Assembly: GCA_026129525.1 (NCBI GenBank)
Contig: JAHCHW010000001.1
Span: 124,001-188,000, forward strand
Source: Chitinophagales bacterium
Lineage (GTDB): Bacteria > Bacteroidota > Bacteroidia > Chitinophagales > LD1
Reading direction: 5' to 3'
Length of the DNA stretch: 64,000 bases
Both the position numbers and the translations under genes were made by a program. The first letter of the stretch is position 1. Each line of letters begins with the position of its first letter. This document shows, in pieces, positions 27,325-36,060 of this stretch. A model generated the notes under the pieces. That model did not search any database and was not told where the DNA came from. It was given only the letters and a program-made list of their open reading frames with translations.

Positions 27325-28785
27325 ATGAAGGACGCGCTTTATAAAGCACTAAGCAGACTAAATGCTTCGGTTCGTCAACCTTCGGGGCCCGGGTTAACAT
27401 CAAAAACAATAGCCGATTACAATGCCGCCCGCAGCAAACCTAACTCTACGCATATTTGCCATGCCCCCTTTAGCAACATGTATTTTAATGTGCATGGCGA
27501 TTGCGCCCCCTGTTGGCTTACCTTTTTGGAGCCTGATAATTATCCTCAAAAATCTATTCGCGAAATTTGGTTTGGCGAAAAGTATCAATCGCTCCGCGAG
27601 CACCTGCTTAAATATGACCTTACACATAAATGCCACGTTTGCTTAAAGAATTTACAAGGAGGAAATTATACTTCTGTTCTTGCCCGTGCATACGACATTA
27701 ACGAACCCGCCCCTTACCCCAAAATGATGGAATTGGAATTATCCAATACCTGTAACTTGGAATGTGTAATGTGCATCGGAGAATTGTCTTCTTCTATCCG
27801 TAAAAACAGAGAGCGCTTACCAGCGCTTAAAAATGCTTACGATGACAATTTTGTGGAGCAATTAGAGGAATTTATTCCGCACCTGAACGAATTGCGGTTC
27901 AACGGTGGTGAACCTTTTTTGATAAATGCCGTGTTTAAGATTTTTGAGAAAGTAGAAAAATTGAATCCAAAATTGAAAATCACCATTGCCACTAACGGAA
28001 CCGTGTTAAACTACAAAGTAAAAGAATGGCTTAGCAAGTTAAACATACACATCAATTTTTCGCTTGATTCTCTTACACCGCAGATTTATGAAACCATACG
28101 TGTGAATGCACACTTTGAAAGAGTGATGGAGCACTTTCTGTTTTACAGGCAATACACAAAAGATAACCACCGCACTTTATGTGTAATGGTAAACCCCATG
28201 CGTAATAATTGGCACGAAATGCCGGAGTTTATCCGCTTTGTTAACAAGCACAACTGCAATATTTGGTTTAATACTATTCACCGCCCCAAAGAATGGGCAA
28301 TTTGGTCGTTACCAAAAGCAGAACTTGAGACAGTTTACAAACAATTGCATGAAGTTGTATTTGCAAAGCATGAAACACAAAACTCATTGGCTGCTTACAA
28401 TTTGAACATCTACAACAACTTGGTAAATGTGCAGTTAAAAAACTGGGTACGGGAAGCGAAGGAAAGAGAAAGCCAACAAGTATTGCCTGAAGATGCAATG
28501 AATGAAGAACGGGCAAGGCAATTGATAGAAAAAAACATGACCGACTTTATTTATGCGGGTTTTAATGAAGGCGAAGAACAAAAGAAGTTTCGCGTTCAAA
28601 AAGTTTTAGAGAAGCTTGAAAAGGTGCTTGAACTTTTAAGGCAACGACATAACGATTTCAATTTTTATACCGCTATTTTTCAAACACCTTCCGATGTGCT
28701 TTACACTACATTAGATAGCAAAAGCGTAAACGAACTGGCAGCTGATTTTGAAAAACATTTACTTTCCTCCGAAGCTGCTAGTTAA
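27325..28785 (+). CDS. Radical SAM protein with N-terminal SPASM-like domain
   Basis: This is a 486-residue protein. Its N-terminal block is ICHAPFSNMYFNVHGDCAPC, REIWFGEKYQSLRE and KCHVCLKNL. The core is SNTCNLECVMCIGELSSSIR, then RFNGGEPFLIN. The C-terminus is helical and ends ELAADFEKHLLSSEAAS. It is the last gene of the plus-strand set 24496-28785. Its 3' end overlaps the convergent radical SAM gene 28778-30337 by 8 bp, leaving no room for a terminator. The product is probably cytoplasmic; substrate unknown. Confidence 0.82.
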   Translation: MKDALYKALSRLNASVRQPSGPGLTSKTIADYNAARSKPNSTHICHAPFSNMYFNVHGDCAPCWLTFLEPDNYPQKSIREIWFGEKYQSLREHLLKYDLTHKCHVCLKNLQGGNYTSVLARAYDINEPAPYPKMMELELSNTCNLECVMCIGELSSSIRKNRERLPALKNAYDDNFVEQLEEFIPHLNELRFNGGEPFLINAVFKIFEKVEKLNPKLKITIATNGTVLNYKVKEWLSKLNIHINFSLDSLTPQIYETIRVNAHFERVMEHFLFYRQYTKDNHRTLCVMVNPMRNNWHEMPEFIRFVNKHNCNIWFNTIHRPKEWAIWSLPKAELETVYKQLHEVVFAKHETQNSLAAYNLNIYNNLVNVQLKNWVREAKERESQQVLPEDAMNEERARQLIEKNMTDFIYAGFNEGEEQKKFRVQKVLEKLEKVLELLRQRHNDFNFYTAIFQTPSDVLYTTLDSKSVNELAADFEKHLLSSEAAS

Positions 28786-30337
28786 ATAGTTGCTTTAATT
28801 GTTGCTCAAGCAAGGCTTTGTCAGAATTATAAAACGCCTCGGCAAGTTTAAGAGGCGATGCTTTAGACATCATCAGCAATATTTCTTCCCGCTTCGGATG
28901 CGACTCTATCATGGCGGCAATTTCCTCCGATTTTGTGTCGCACACAGTATAGTCAAGTGAAGTCGTTTCGCTGTACAAACGGAAGTAACACTGAATAACA
29001 TCTTTCAACCTTCCGGCAGGAGTGGCTATAAACAAATTGCCAATTCTGTTCAGTAATGCAGTTTCTTTATCAATGTAACCCTTTCCGTTTACCTGTGCGA
29101 ATGTTTCAAGCACTTCCTCCACTTCTGTCAAATTCCATACTGTAACTTCTTCCTTAATGAAAATTGTTTCTATTGCCGAATGAGTTGGTATTGCCGATTC
29201 ACTTTGTTGCTGCTTTTCTCTCAGCCAGCCTTTCAGAAGACTAATAAAATCAACATAGGCGTTAATACTCAAATTTACGGGCGAAGCGGCACTCCCTGTT
29301 CGTACAGGCACTTTGTAGCTTTCAAGAAAACCAATAACCTCTTCCAGATACTCTTCCGATTGTTCGCGTAACGAAAGTTCAGGAGGAGAGAACACAGCAT
29401 TAAAATATAAGGCAATTTTCTTCGCCATGCAAAACTCAAGCATTTCAGGCAGTTCCTTCCAGTTGTATGTAATAGGACAAGCAGCAATAGAAAGAAATGT
29501 TTTTTTGCGCTTGGTGTAATCTCTAAAATATTCTACGTTTTCCAACACCTTGTCGTAGTTTCCGTTCACACGTATTTTGCGGTACGTTTCAGGGTTAACT
29601 GAATCAATTGAGAGTATGATTCCGGCTTTTAAACCTTCCAGTAAATCTTTAACCCGGTTGTTTAAAAATGTGGCATTGGTAGTAATGTGAATGCGTATAG
29701 AAGGATTTATTTTTAGTATCCGTTCCCATATCTTAAGGTAAATGTCTATCATAAACGGCTCTCCGCCTAAAAACTTTGCATCGGTCAAGTGCGGTATAAA
29801 CTCATCCAACTCATCAACAAATTTTTCGTTGTACACCGATTGTACCGGGGGAAGCTTCTCCCTGTTTTTACGAATGCTTGACGAAAAATACCCATTGCAC
29901 ATTACGCACTCAAGATTGCATTCGTTACTCAGCTCAAACTCCATAACTTTCGGATAAGCAATATGTCCGTTTAATGAGTTGCGGATATAATGGATAAAGG
30001 TTTTTATAGAGTTTGGTGCAAACTCATCGTAATAACGCGCACGTACACCTTGGTAATTTCCGGATTCGATCATTTTTCCGCACTCCATACAGCCTCCCCC
30101 TAAATTATTCTCTATAATGTAGTTGCGAAGTTCGTTGGCGCTTTTACCGTTCCATATTTCTTTAACAGACTGGCGGGGCCATTGCCCCAAAATATGCTTG
30201 GTATTATAGCAACAAGCACGAACATTCCCGTTTTGCTCAAAGTTCAGATTCACAAATGGCGCGTGGCAGATAACTTTCTTGTATGTGCCTTTGCGTGTAG
30301 CTGCGTAACCGCTTATGACTTCTTTCTTGGGAATCAT
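28778..30337 (-). CDS. Radical SAM protein with N-terminal SPASM-like domain
   Basis: At 519 residues this is the longest member of the group. Its N-terminal block is ICHAPFVNLNFEQNGNVRACC, KEIWNGKSANELRN and GCMECGKMI. The core is SNECNLECVMCNGYFSSSIR and KFLGGEPFMI. The helical C-terminus ends KLAEAFYNSDKALLEQQL and resembles that of 3887 (ALIAMAKTLLK end). It is the last gene of the long minus-strand operon beginning at 39787; its ATG overlaps the stop of the glycosyltransferase by 4 nt. A similar radical SAM/glycosyltransferase association occurs at 1386-5281, suggesting the two act on the same product. Confidence 0.82.
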   Translation of the reverse strand: MIPKKEVISGYAATRKGTYKKVICHAPFVNLNFEQNGNVRACCYNTKHILGQWPRQSVKEIWNGKSANELRNYIIENNLGGGCMECGKMIESGNYQGVRARYYDEFAPNSIKTFIHYIRNSLNGHIAYPKVMEFELSNECNLECVMCNGYFSSSIRKNREKLPPVQSVYNEKFVDELDEFIPHLTDAKFLGGEPFMIDIYLKIWERILKINPSIRIHITTNATFLNNRVKDLLEGLKAGIILSIDSVNPETYRKIRVNGNYDKVLENVEYFRDYTKRKKTFLSIAACPITYNWKELPEMLEFCMAKKIALYFNAVFSPPELSLREQSEEYLEEVIGFLESYKVPVRTGSAASPVNLSINAYVDFISLLKGWLREKQQQSESAIPTHSAIETIFIKEEVTVWNLTEVEEVLETFAQVNGKGYIDKETALLNRIGNLFIATPAGRLKDVIQCYFRLYSETTSLDYTVCDTKSEEIAAMIESHPKREEILLMMSKASPLKLAEAFYNSDKALLEQQLKQLFN

Positions 30338-31551
30338 GCTGAAGGTGAAGGTGAGAAATTTATTCCCGTTTTTTGTTCAATAGCATTCCAAACATCCCAG
30401 CTTTTATCGCCCCAATGATGATACACATGAACAAAATGCGGACAAAGAATATCGGTGTTTTCGCCAAACGTAAATTGCAAGTTACCCAAATGAGTCATGT
30501 GTCTGTGTTCATAGTCGGCAATCAGATTAAATTCGACAGGAAGTATGTGGGCATGCTGTAAACCAAATTCCCAAGCTGTGGCAATTAAAGTTCCCTGGTC
30601 GCGGGTTTTCCAGTTTGGCAAGCCAAATATTCGGATAGTTTTATTGTGCCACGCATTCAAAAACGGAATGCTTTTCTCATTAAAAAGAAAAACACCTCCG
30701 TTCCAATGCTGCCATTCGGGTTCAGAAATTACAATTCCAAAATCTTTTTCAATCTGCTCTTGTAAATGGTTGCATCGGCAGTCGAATACATTCTTTCCGT
30801 TGCGTGTCCATATTCGGGTGTTTTCGCGATTGCAACGATATGTAGTAGATTGTTCAATTGCTTCAATAGCGCCACCAACATCTTTTTCAAAAATTATTGG
30901 ACGATAATTCTTGTCGTGCCATACAAAATTCTCTTTGTCGTAAAAAGTATCGTCATCGAAGCGGAAAGTTTTTCGCGTCAGCCAAAACCGTACAGATGTA
31001 AAAGCATAATGCAGTTTATCCTTTTTAATTTCTTCAAACTTTTTTAGCAGTCTCTCTTTCTTTTCCTTGTCTTCGGGAATACGCGACAAGTCTTTGTAGC
31101 GAACAAACAGCGCCTTTAGCTCGGCTTCCCATTCGTCAAACTCTTTTTTGCAATTGCAGGAAATTGCCGAAGGGCTGAACCTGTCCATAAGGCAGTGATC
31201 TTTCGCAAACGTTATTGGAGAATTGAACTGTGCAAATATCTCATTCACCTTTTCATCTAATGCAATTACATCTGTATCGAGATAACAATACAAATTTCCG
31301 ACAGGCAAATACTTATGTAAACCGGTTTTTAAAAAGATGCTTGCCTGGTGGTGCGTAAAGTGAGCAGGAGTTTTTACATCAATCAAATTGGGGTGTTGAA
31401 CAGCGGCTTCATTTCTTGATGTATCGGTAACCACCACTATTTCGGCATCGGAAACATTGCGTAAAGCCTTTATGGAAAAATGGAGTGCATCAATATGCTC
31501 AACTGAGCCGCAAACAACAAACACAAATACATTTTCTACCCCCGATTTCAT
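30334..31551 (-). CDS. Putative nucleotide-sugar glycosyltransferase (GT-A-like, DxD)
   Basis: This 405-residue paralogue of 1386-2597 has an N-terminal Rossmann strand (VFVFVVCGSVEHIDALHFS), DxD in CYLDTDVIA (~residue 122), a Cys-containing SCNC segment, QHWNGGVFLFNE and RDQGTLIAT. No signal peptide or membrane helix is present. It overlaps UbiA (upstream) and the radical SAM gene (downstream) by 4 nt each. Conservation of this gene together with a radical SAM partner in two separate parts of the window is the strongest hint of joint function. The donor sugar and acceptor are unknown. Confidence 0.7.
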   Translation of the reverse strand: MKSGVENVFVFVVCGSVEHIDALHFSIKALRNVSDAEIVVVTDTSRNEAAVQHPNLIDVKTPAHFTHHQASIFLKTGLHKYLPVGNLYCYLDTDVIALDEKVNEIFAQFNSPITFAKDHCLMDRFSPSAISCNCKKEFDEWEAELKALFVRYKDLSRIPEDKEKKERLLKKFEEIKKDKLHYAFTSVRFWLTRKTFRFDDDTFYDKENFVWHDKNYRPIIFEKDVGGAIEAIEQSTTYRCNRENTRIWTRNGKNVFDCRCNHLQEQIEKDFGIVISEPEWQHWNGGVFLFNEKSIPFLNAWHNKTIRIFGLPNWKTRDQGTLIATAWEFGLQHAHILPVEFNLIADYEHRHMTHLGNLQFTFGENTDILCPHFVHVYHHWGDKSWDVWNAIEQKTGINFSPSPSA

Positions 31552-32729
31552 TTCTCTTTACCGAATTTATGCCGCAAATATGTATAAGCACTCTTCTTTT
31601 CCTTTCGGAGATTTACACCTGCTAAAAGGAAGACAAAAAAGATAAAGTAATTGACAATTAAACTGGTTGGAATAACAATAACCCAAGTAAAAAATCTTAT
31701 GGCGGCATACTTTAGCTGAATACATTTCCAATAAACTGTTTCCCACGCTATAATCTGCATTGGCTTGGTAAGCAAAATCAAAAAATGGAAAGGAATTAAC
31801 AGTAACCATTGGTAATCGGCAGTTGCTGCTAAAAGCAAAGCGAAACCGGGAAAAACATATTGGTAAGCCGGATCGGTTAAATGGCGTACCGGTAAAATAC
31901 TGAAATACTGAAACTGAAAGTTTTGAGCAATTTGGCGGTAGCGCAGATAGAGAAACAACAAAAAGACAATTATCCAAACTGCAAATAACGGTTTGCTGCA
32001 GCTTACAACTGTACCCCAAATTACCATCAAAAGAATTTCGATAATCAACAAGCCAAACAAAAGACGGTTAGTGTTTTTTACTCCCAGTTTTTGAGGAAGT
32101 GTCATAGTGCCCGATGTCATATCTTTAAAAACATCGTTTACATGGTGTATGGTAATGTTTCTGTATCCTATCACGAATACAGTTAGCATTAACAAATACA
32201 CAATTGAGTAATCAGTTGAGTTTGCAAAAAGGCTGTAGGTATAAAACGACAACAAAAGAGGTTGTACGTAAGCATAGCCCGCGTCAATAAATCCTGAAAC
32301 CGGTGGAAAGTTTTTAAGGCGTGGAAACGGCAGCGAGTAGATAAGAAAGAGAAAGATTTCGCCAAAAATGAGCCCCCACGATACTTTGCTGGTTGGCAGC
32401 CATAGCCATGGCAAAAATGTGAGCAGAAGACATACAACCAGTAATGTAGCCTGATAAATTACGGGAAGTGAAGCCAGCATATTCGCTTTGCCGGCTTTGC
32501 GGTCAACTTCTTTATCAAAGAATTCGTTGATGAAATAACCCAGTGCTGCAAAACCCACAGTGGTGATAAACGATAATGCAAACACCACGAGCGAAGAAAT
32601 TGAGAACCTAATGTTAAACCACCACAGCCATAAGTAAACACAACCTACAATAAACGGCACAAAACTGAGTCGCCAATCCTTTGCACGGGTAAGCATCAGT
32701 AACTTTCCGGTAATTGTGTTCATACTCAT
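31548..32729 (-). CDS. UbiA-family prenyltransferase
   Basis: This 393-residue membrane protein has about eight to nine hydrophobic helices. The first Asp-rich motif is NEFFDKEVDRKAGK (NxxxDxxxD); the second is VNDVFKDMTSGTMTLP. These motifs chelate Mg-prenyl-diphosphate in UbiA enzymes. Possible reactions are prenylation of an aromatic ring (quinone, tocopherol-like) or transfer of phosphoribose to polyprenyl phosphate, as in DPPR synthase. The adjacent methyltransferase (4-nt overlap) fits the first option; the sugar genes around it fit the second. It sits in the middle of the long minus-strand operon. Confidence 0.8.
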   Translation of the reverse strand: MSMNTITGKLLMLTRAKDWRLSFVPFIVGCVYLWLWWFNIRFSISSLVVFALSFITTVGFAALGYFINEFFDKEVDRKAGKANMLASLPVIYQATLLVVCLLLTFLPWLWLPTSKVSWGLIFGEIFLFLIYSLPFPRLKNFPPVSGFIDAGYAYVQPLLLSFYTYSLFANSTDYSIVYLLMLTVFVIGYRNITIHHVNDVFKDMTSGTMTLPQKLGVKNTNRLLFGLLIIEILLMVIWGTVVSCSKPLFAVWIIVFLLFLYLRYRQIAQNFQFQYFSILPVRHLTDPAYQYVFPGFALLLAATADYQWLLLIPFHFLILLTKPMQIIAWETVYWKCIQLKYAAIRFFTWVIVIPTSLIVNYFIFFVFLLAGVNLRKEKKSAYTYLRHKFGKEK

Positions 32730-33568
32730 CGGTTCATGTAATACAAGTGCATTTCGGCAGCCGAAGTAAAGGGGGGCTTTTCTGCAAGTATTTCGTAAAA
32801 GTCAATGGGGAATACATAGCCATCCCACGAATCAATTTTTGAAACATTGAAAAGGTTTTGAAACTCGTTGGAAATTGAAAGGTGTTCAAACTGCGATAAA
32901 TCAACCTGTGGCGGACGGATAAAATTCAGGATAAAACCTTGCCTGCGGATGGCAGAAAATACCTGATGTATATCGCCTACTTCATACGCATAACCTTCGT
33001 TAATCTGCTCGCAAATGTGGTTAATACGGAGTTGTTCCCATTCGTTATTGCTTTCGCGCACAAACAAATCTTTGATGTAAAGTTTGCCACCGGGCTTTAA
33101 CACCTTATAGGCACTTTCTATAGCAAGCGTTTTATTTTTTGAATGCCCGAACGATTCCAGAAAAATAACACGGTCGAAAGAATTTTCAGGGAACAAATCG
33201 GGGAGTTTATGATAATCGCCAAGCGTTACACGCACACGGCTTTGCAAATTTTTCTCCGCTATTTTTTCATTTGCTTTTGCCTGTTGCACTTCAGAAATGG
33301 TGCATGCTTCAATTTTCAACTCGGGCAACTGTGTGGCAAAATAGCAAGCGGGGCCGGCTACACCACAACCGGCATCAATAATGTGCTGCCTACTTTGCAG
33401 TTGTGCGCTATTAATAGTGTAATCGAGATAATCGCTTACATTATTGGTTCGAAATGCCTGTATAACTTCGCCATATACCTGCAAAAACTTGTCGGTTGTG
33501 GCGTTGTAAAATTCAGCTACTCCTTCGCTGGGGTTCCGTTGCTTTTCTTTCTGCTTTAATATGCTCAT
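32726..33568 (-). CDS. Class I SAM-dependent methyltransferase
   Basis: This 280-residue protein has motif I IDAGCGVAGPACYFA (~residue 65), an acidic loop and VTLGDYHKLP, FDRVIFLESFGH (motif II) and KVLKPGGKLYIKDLF (motif III). The EGVAEFYNATTDKFLQVYG N-terminus and overall layout resemble tocopherol/sterol-type C-methyltransferases. The overlap with the UbiA gene suggests it methylates the prenylated compound or its sugar; O- or C-specificity cannot be read. It lies 6 nt after the PhyH gene in the same operon. Confidence 0.8.
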   Translation of the reverse strand: MSILKQKEKQRNPSEGVAEFYNATTDKFLQVYGEVIQAFRTNNVSDYLDYTINSAQLQSRQHIIDAGCGVAGPACYFATQLPELKIEACTISEVQQAKANEKIAEKNLQSRVRVTLGDYHKLPDLFPENSFDRVIFLESFGHSKNKTLAIESAYKVLKPGGKLYIKDLFVRESNNEWEQLRINHICEQINEGYAYEVGDIHQVFSAIRRQGFILNFIRPPQVDLSQFEHLSISNEFQNLFNVSKIDSWDGYVFPIDFYEILAEKPPFTSAAEMHLYYMNR

Positions 33569-33574
33569 TTCAAT

Positions 33575-34420
33575 TCACCTGAAAATACCCAAAAATTTTT
33601 GCAGCACCGATTGTTGCCTGCCATACATGCTGTGCAATTTATTTGCCTCAAGCATAACATTGCTGTTCGGGGAACTCCTTAGTTGTTTCAAACTACCGGG
33701 GCCAGAGGTAATATTTTCGTTAAAATAAAATTCGGGCGTGCATGCATATTCTTCAATATTACCGTTGTTGCCAAAGTAGTAACGCATTTCCGCTTTAGCC
33801 GGAATAATGCCATATACAATTACCAGTCGCGGCTGCTCGGTTTTGTTTATGCCCGATGCATGCAAAAGCCGATGGTCATACACCAATGCCTCGCCTGCTT
33901 TCATGTTTAGCGGAACTAAATACTGCCACACTTCTTTTTCTACCTTTTCGAATGAAGAAGGAATGTTAAGCCCGCGGATATTATTAAACAACTTATGACT
34001 ATCGGGTAGAATAAGAAGCGTTCCGTTTTCTTCGTTTACATCTACCAAAGGCAGCCAAATGTTATACGAGTTGAATTGCGTTTCGTCAACAATACTCCAG
34101 TCCTGATGCGGATGCAGGCTGCCGCTTTCACCTTTGCTTTTAACCATAAAGGTTGCCCCCAGCGGAAGTGCATCAGTAAAAGTTTCTTTTATGGCCCGCT
34201 GGCAAATGCGTTTTATCTCTTCATTCATTCGCTTCCGGAAATCAAAATCGGGCGAATGAGAAGAGGCATACATGCCTTCGGGTAACGTACTATGATGGGA
34301 GTAGAAAAAATCTGTTAGGAGTTTTATTTCATCAGCCGACAAAAACGGAACAACAGCATAACCATTTGCCTGTAATGCGGCATTAAAATGTTCATTCGCA
34401 AATATTTGGGTGAAAGGCAT
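33575..34420 (-). CDS. PhyH-family 2-oxoglutarate/Fe(II) dioxygenase
   Basis: This is a 281-residue single PhyH domain. The facial triad is visible: HxD in LHPHQDWSIVDE (~residue 118) and distal His in DHRLLHASG (~residue 188). An Arg for 2OG binding lies in EQPRLVIVYG. WLPLVDVNEENGTLLILPDSHK is the conserved strand pair of the family. It hydroxylates an unactivated carbon using O2 and 2-oxoglutarate. It lies 2 nt after the carbamoyltransferase and 6 nt before the methyltransferase; it is the only PhyH in the long minus-strand operon. The substrate is unknown. Confidence 0.85.
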   Translation of the reverse strand: MPFTQIFANEHFNAALQANGYAVVPFLSADEIKLLTDFFYSHHSTLPEGMYASSHSPDFDFRKRMNEEIKRICQRAIKETFTDALPLGATFMVKSKGESGSLHPHQDWSIVDETQFNSYNIWLPLVDVNEENGTLLILPDSHKLFNNIRGLNIPSSFEKVEKEVWQYLVPLNMKAGEALVYDHRLLHASGINKTEQPRLVIVYGIIPAKAEMRYYFGNNGNIEEYACTPEFYFNENITSGPGSLKQLRSSPNSNVMLEANKLHSMYGRQQSVLQKFLGIFR

Positions 34421-34422
34421 CG

Positions 34423-36060
34423 TTATTTTTTCAATCTAAAGTTACCTATAAACAATTCATCTAATCCGCTGGCATAAAAACTTGCCACCGCTTCGCGCGG
34501 TGTATTTACTATTGGCTCGTGGTTTAGGTTAAAACTGGTGTTAAGCAAAACTCCAAAGCCGGTTTTACTTTTAAACAACGAAAGCAGTTCGTAATAAAGC
34601 GGATTTTGGCTTTTGTTTACTGTTTGTACCCGACATGTTCCATCGACATGTGTAACACCTTTCAGCAACTCCCTGTATTTTTCCTTTACAAAAAACACTT
34701 TGGTCATGTAGGGTGCATTGTAGCATTTGGCATCAAAGAACTCGCGAAAATCTTCTTCCAACACACTGGCGCCAAAGGGACGAAACCCCTCGCGAAATTT
34801 TATTTTATGATTCATGATTTGCTGAACATCTTTGGCAGAAGGATTTGCCAAAATGCTGCGGCTGCCCAATGCACGGGGACCAAATTCCATTCTTCCCTGA
34901 AACCAACCTATCACCTTGTTTGTCGCTAACTGCGCGGAGGCTTCTACTACTACATTTTCAGTTGTTGAAAATGTTAGACCGCATCGCTGCAAAGTTTCTT
35001 CTATTTCTTCCGAATGAAACTCGTTGCCGAAAAACGTATGTGTTTGCGTTTCAAAATGCTTTTCTCCTTGTTCAATAGCTGCCAAGTATGCAGCACCTAA
35101 TGAAATACCCGCATCGCTTGATGCCGGCTGAACAAACAATGCATCCACTTCATCAAGTATTTCAATTTTCTGATTTGCCAAACAATTTAAAGCCACACCA
35201 CCCGCCATACAAATTTTCCGGATTCCGGTTTCGCGCACATACTTTTTTACAAGCGTAGTTAACGCAACTTCTAATTGCAGTTGTGCGGCTGCCGCTAAAT
35301 TCTTGTACGGTTCTGTAATATTCTTTTCCGTTCTCCTGCTTACATTAAGTGCAGCGGTAAGTTTATCATTAAAAAGCATTTCGTGGCGCGATGGAGACGG
35401 CTGTCCCGGAAGCACCTGCACCATGTAGTTTTCATTGAACCGGTAACCGTTATCATCTATACTTAAAATGTCATTTAAGTTGCACTTTGCGGCATCGCCA
35501 TACGCAGCCAAGCCCATCAGTTTATATTCATCGGCATCGCGTGTAAATCCGCACAGTTGTGTAAACATTGAATAAAACATCCCCAGGCTTTGCGGGCGCT
35601 CATACCTATGCAATAACTCCATTTTCCCATTTCTACCAATGGCAATTTGTGTACTAATGCCATCGCCTGAGCCATCAACGGTAATTACCAGTGCTTCATC
35701 AAAACCCGAGGGATAAAATGCCGAAGCAGCATGACAATCATGATGATGGTATCGCTTAACCGGTGGGCAAAAGCCAAAGTAGTTTTCGAAATGATTTTTT
35801 AAAACATTTTCAATACTCACTTGCCAGGTGCTTCCATGAAAAGCTACTACGGAAACATCTTGAATGCTTATTCCTGCAATTCGCAAAACTTCTTTTACCG
35901 AAAGTATTGGCAATTGCCCTGCGGAATGTTTAACTCTATTCAGCCGCTCTTCTTCAATAGCACCTACTACTTTTCCGTTCAGCATCAGTACGGCAGAAAC
36001 ATCCTGATAGCCCGGGCGAACACCGCCATTAATGCCTAGTATGTAGTTACTATTCGCCAC
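34423..36060 (-). CDS. Carbamoyltransferase (NodU/CmcH/TobZ type)
   Basis: The product is 545 residues from GTG 36060 (VANSNYILGINGG). The open frame extends 29 codons upstream, but that part lies entirely within the preceding gene, and no ATG sits at the domain start. Conserved blocks are EEERLNRVKHSAG, YHHHDCHAASAFYPSGF (metal/carbamoyl site), TVDGSGDG, AGGVALNC (C-terminal YrdC-like/ATP region) and LNTSFNLNHEPIV. This family transfers the carbamoyl group of carbamoyl phosphate to sugar or antibiotic hydroxyls through carbamoyl-adenylate. It overlaps the PP-loop gene by 11 nt. It strongly suggests a carbamoylated sugar or metabolite. Confidence 0.88.
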   Translation of the reverse strand: MANSNYILGINGGVRPGYQDVSAVLMLNGKVVGAIEEERLNRVKHSAGQLPILSVKEVLRIAGISIQDVSVVAFHGSTWQVSIENVLKNHFENYFGFCPPVKRYHHHDCHAASAFYPSGFDEALVITVDGSGDGISTQIAIGRNGKMELLHRYERPQSLGMFYSMFTQLCGFTRDADEYKLMGLAAYGDAAKCNLNDILSIDDNGYRFNENYMVQVLPGQPSPSRHEMLFNDKLTAALNVSRRTEKNITEPYKNLAAAAQLQLEVALTTLVKKYVRETGIRKICMAGGVALNCLANQKIEILDEVDALFVQPASSDAGISLGAAYLAAIEQGEKHFETQTHTFFGNEFHSEEIEETLQRCGLTFSTTENVVVEASAQLATNKVIGWFQGRMEFGPRALGSRSILANPSAKDVQQIMNHKIKFREGFRPFGASVLEEDFREFFDAKCYNAPYMTKVFFVKEKYRELLKGVTHVDGTCRVQTVNKSQNPLYYELLSLFKSKTGFGVLLNTSFNLNHEPIVNTPREAVASFYASGLDELFIGNFRLKK

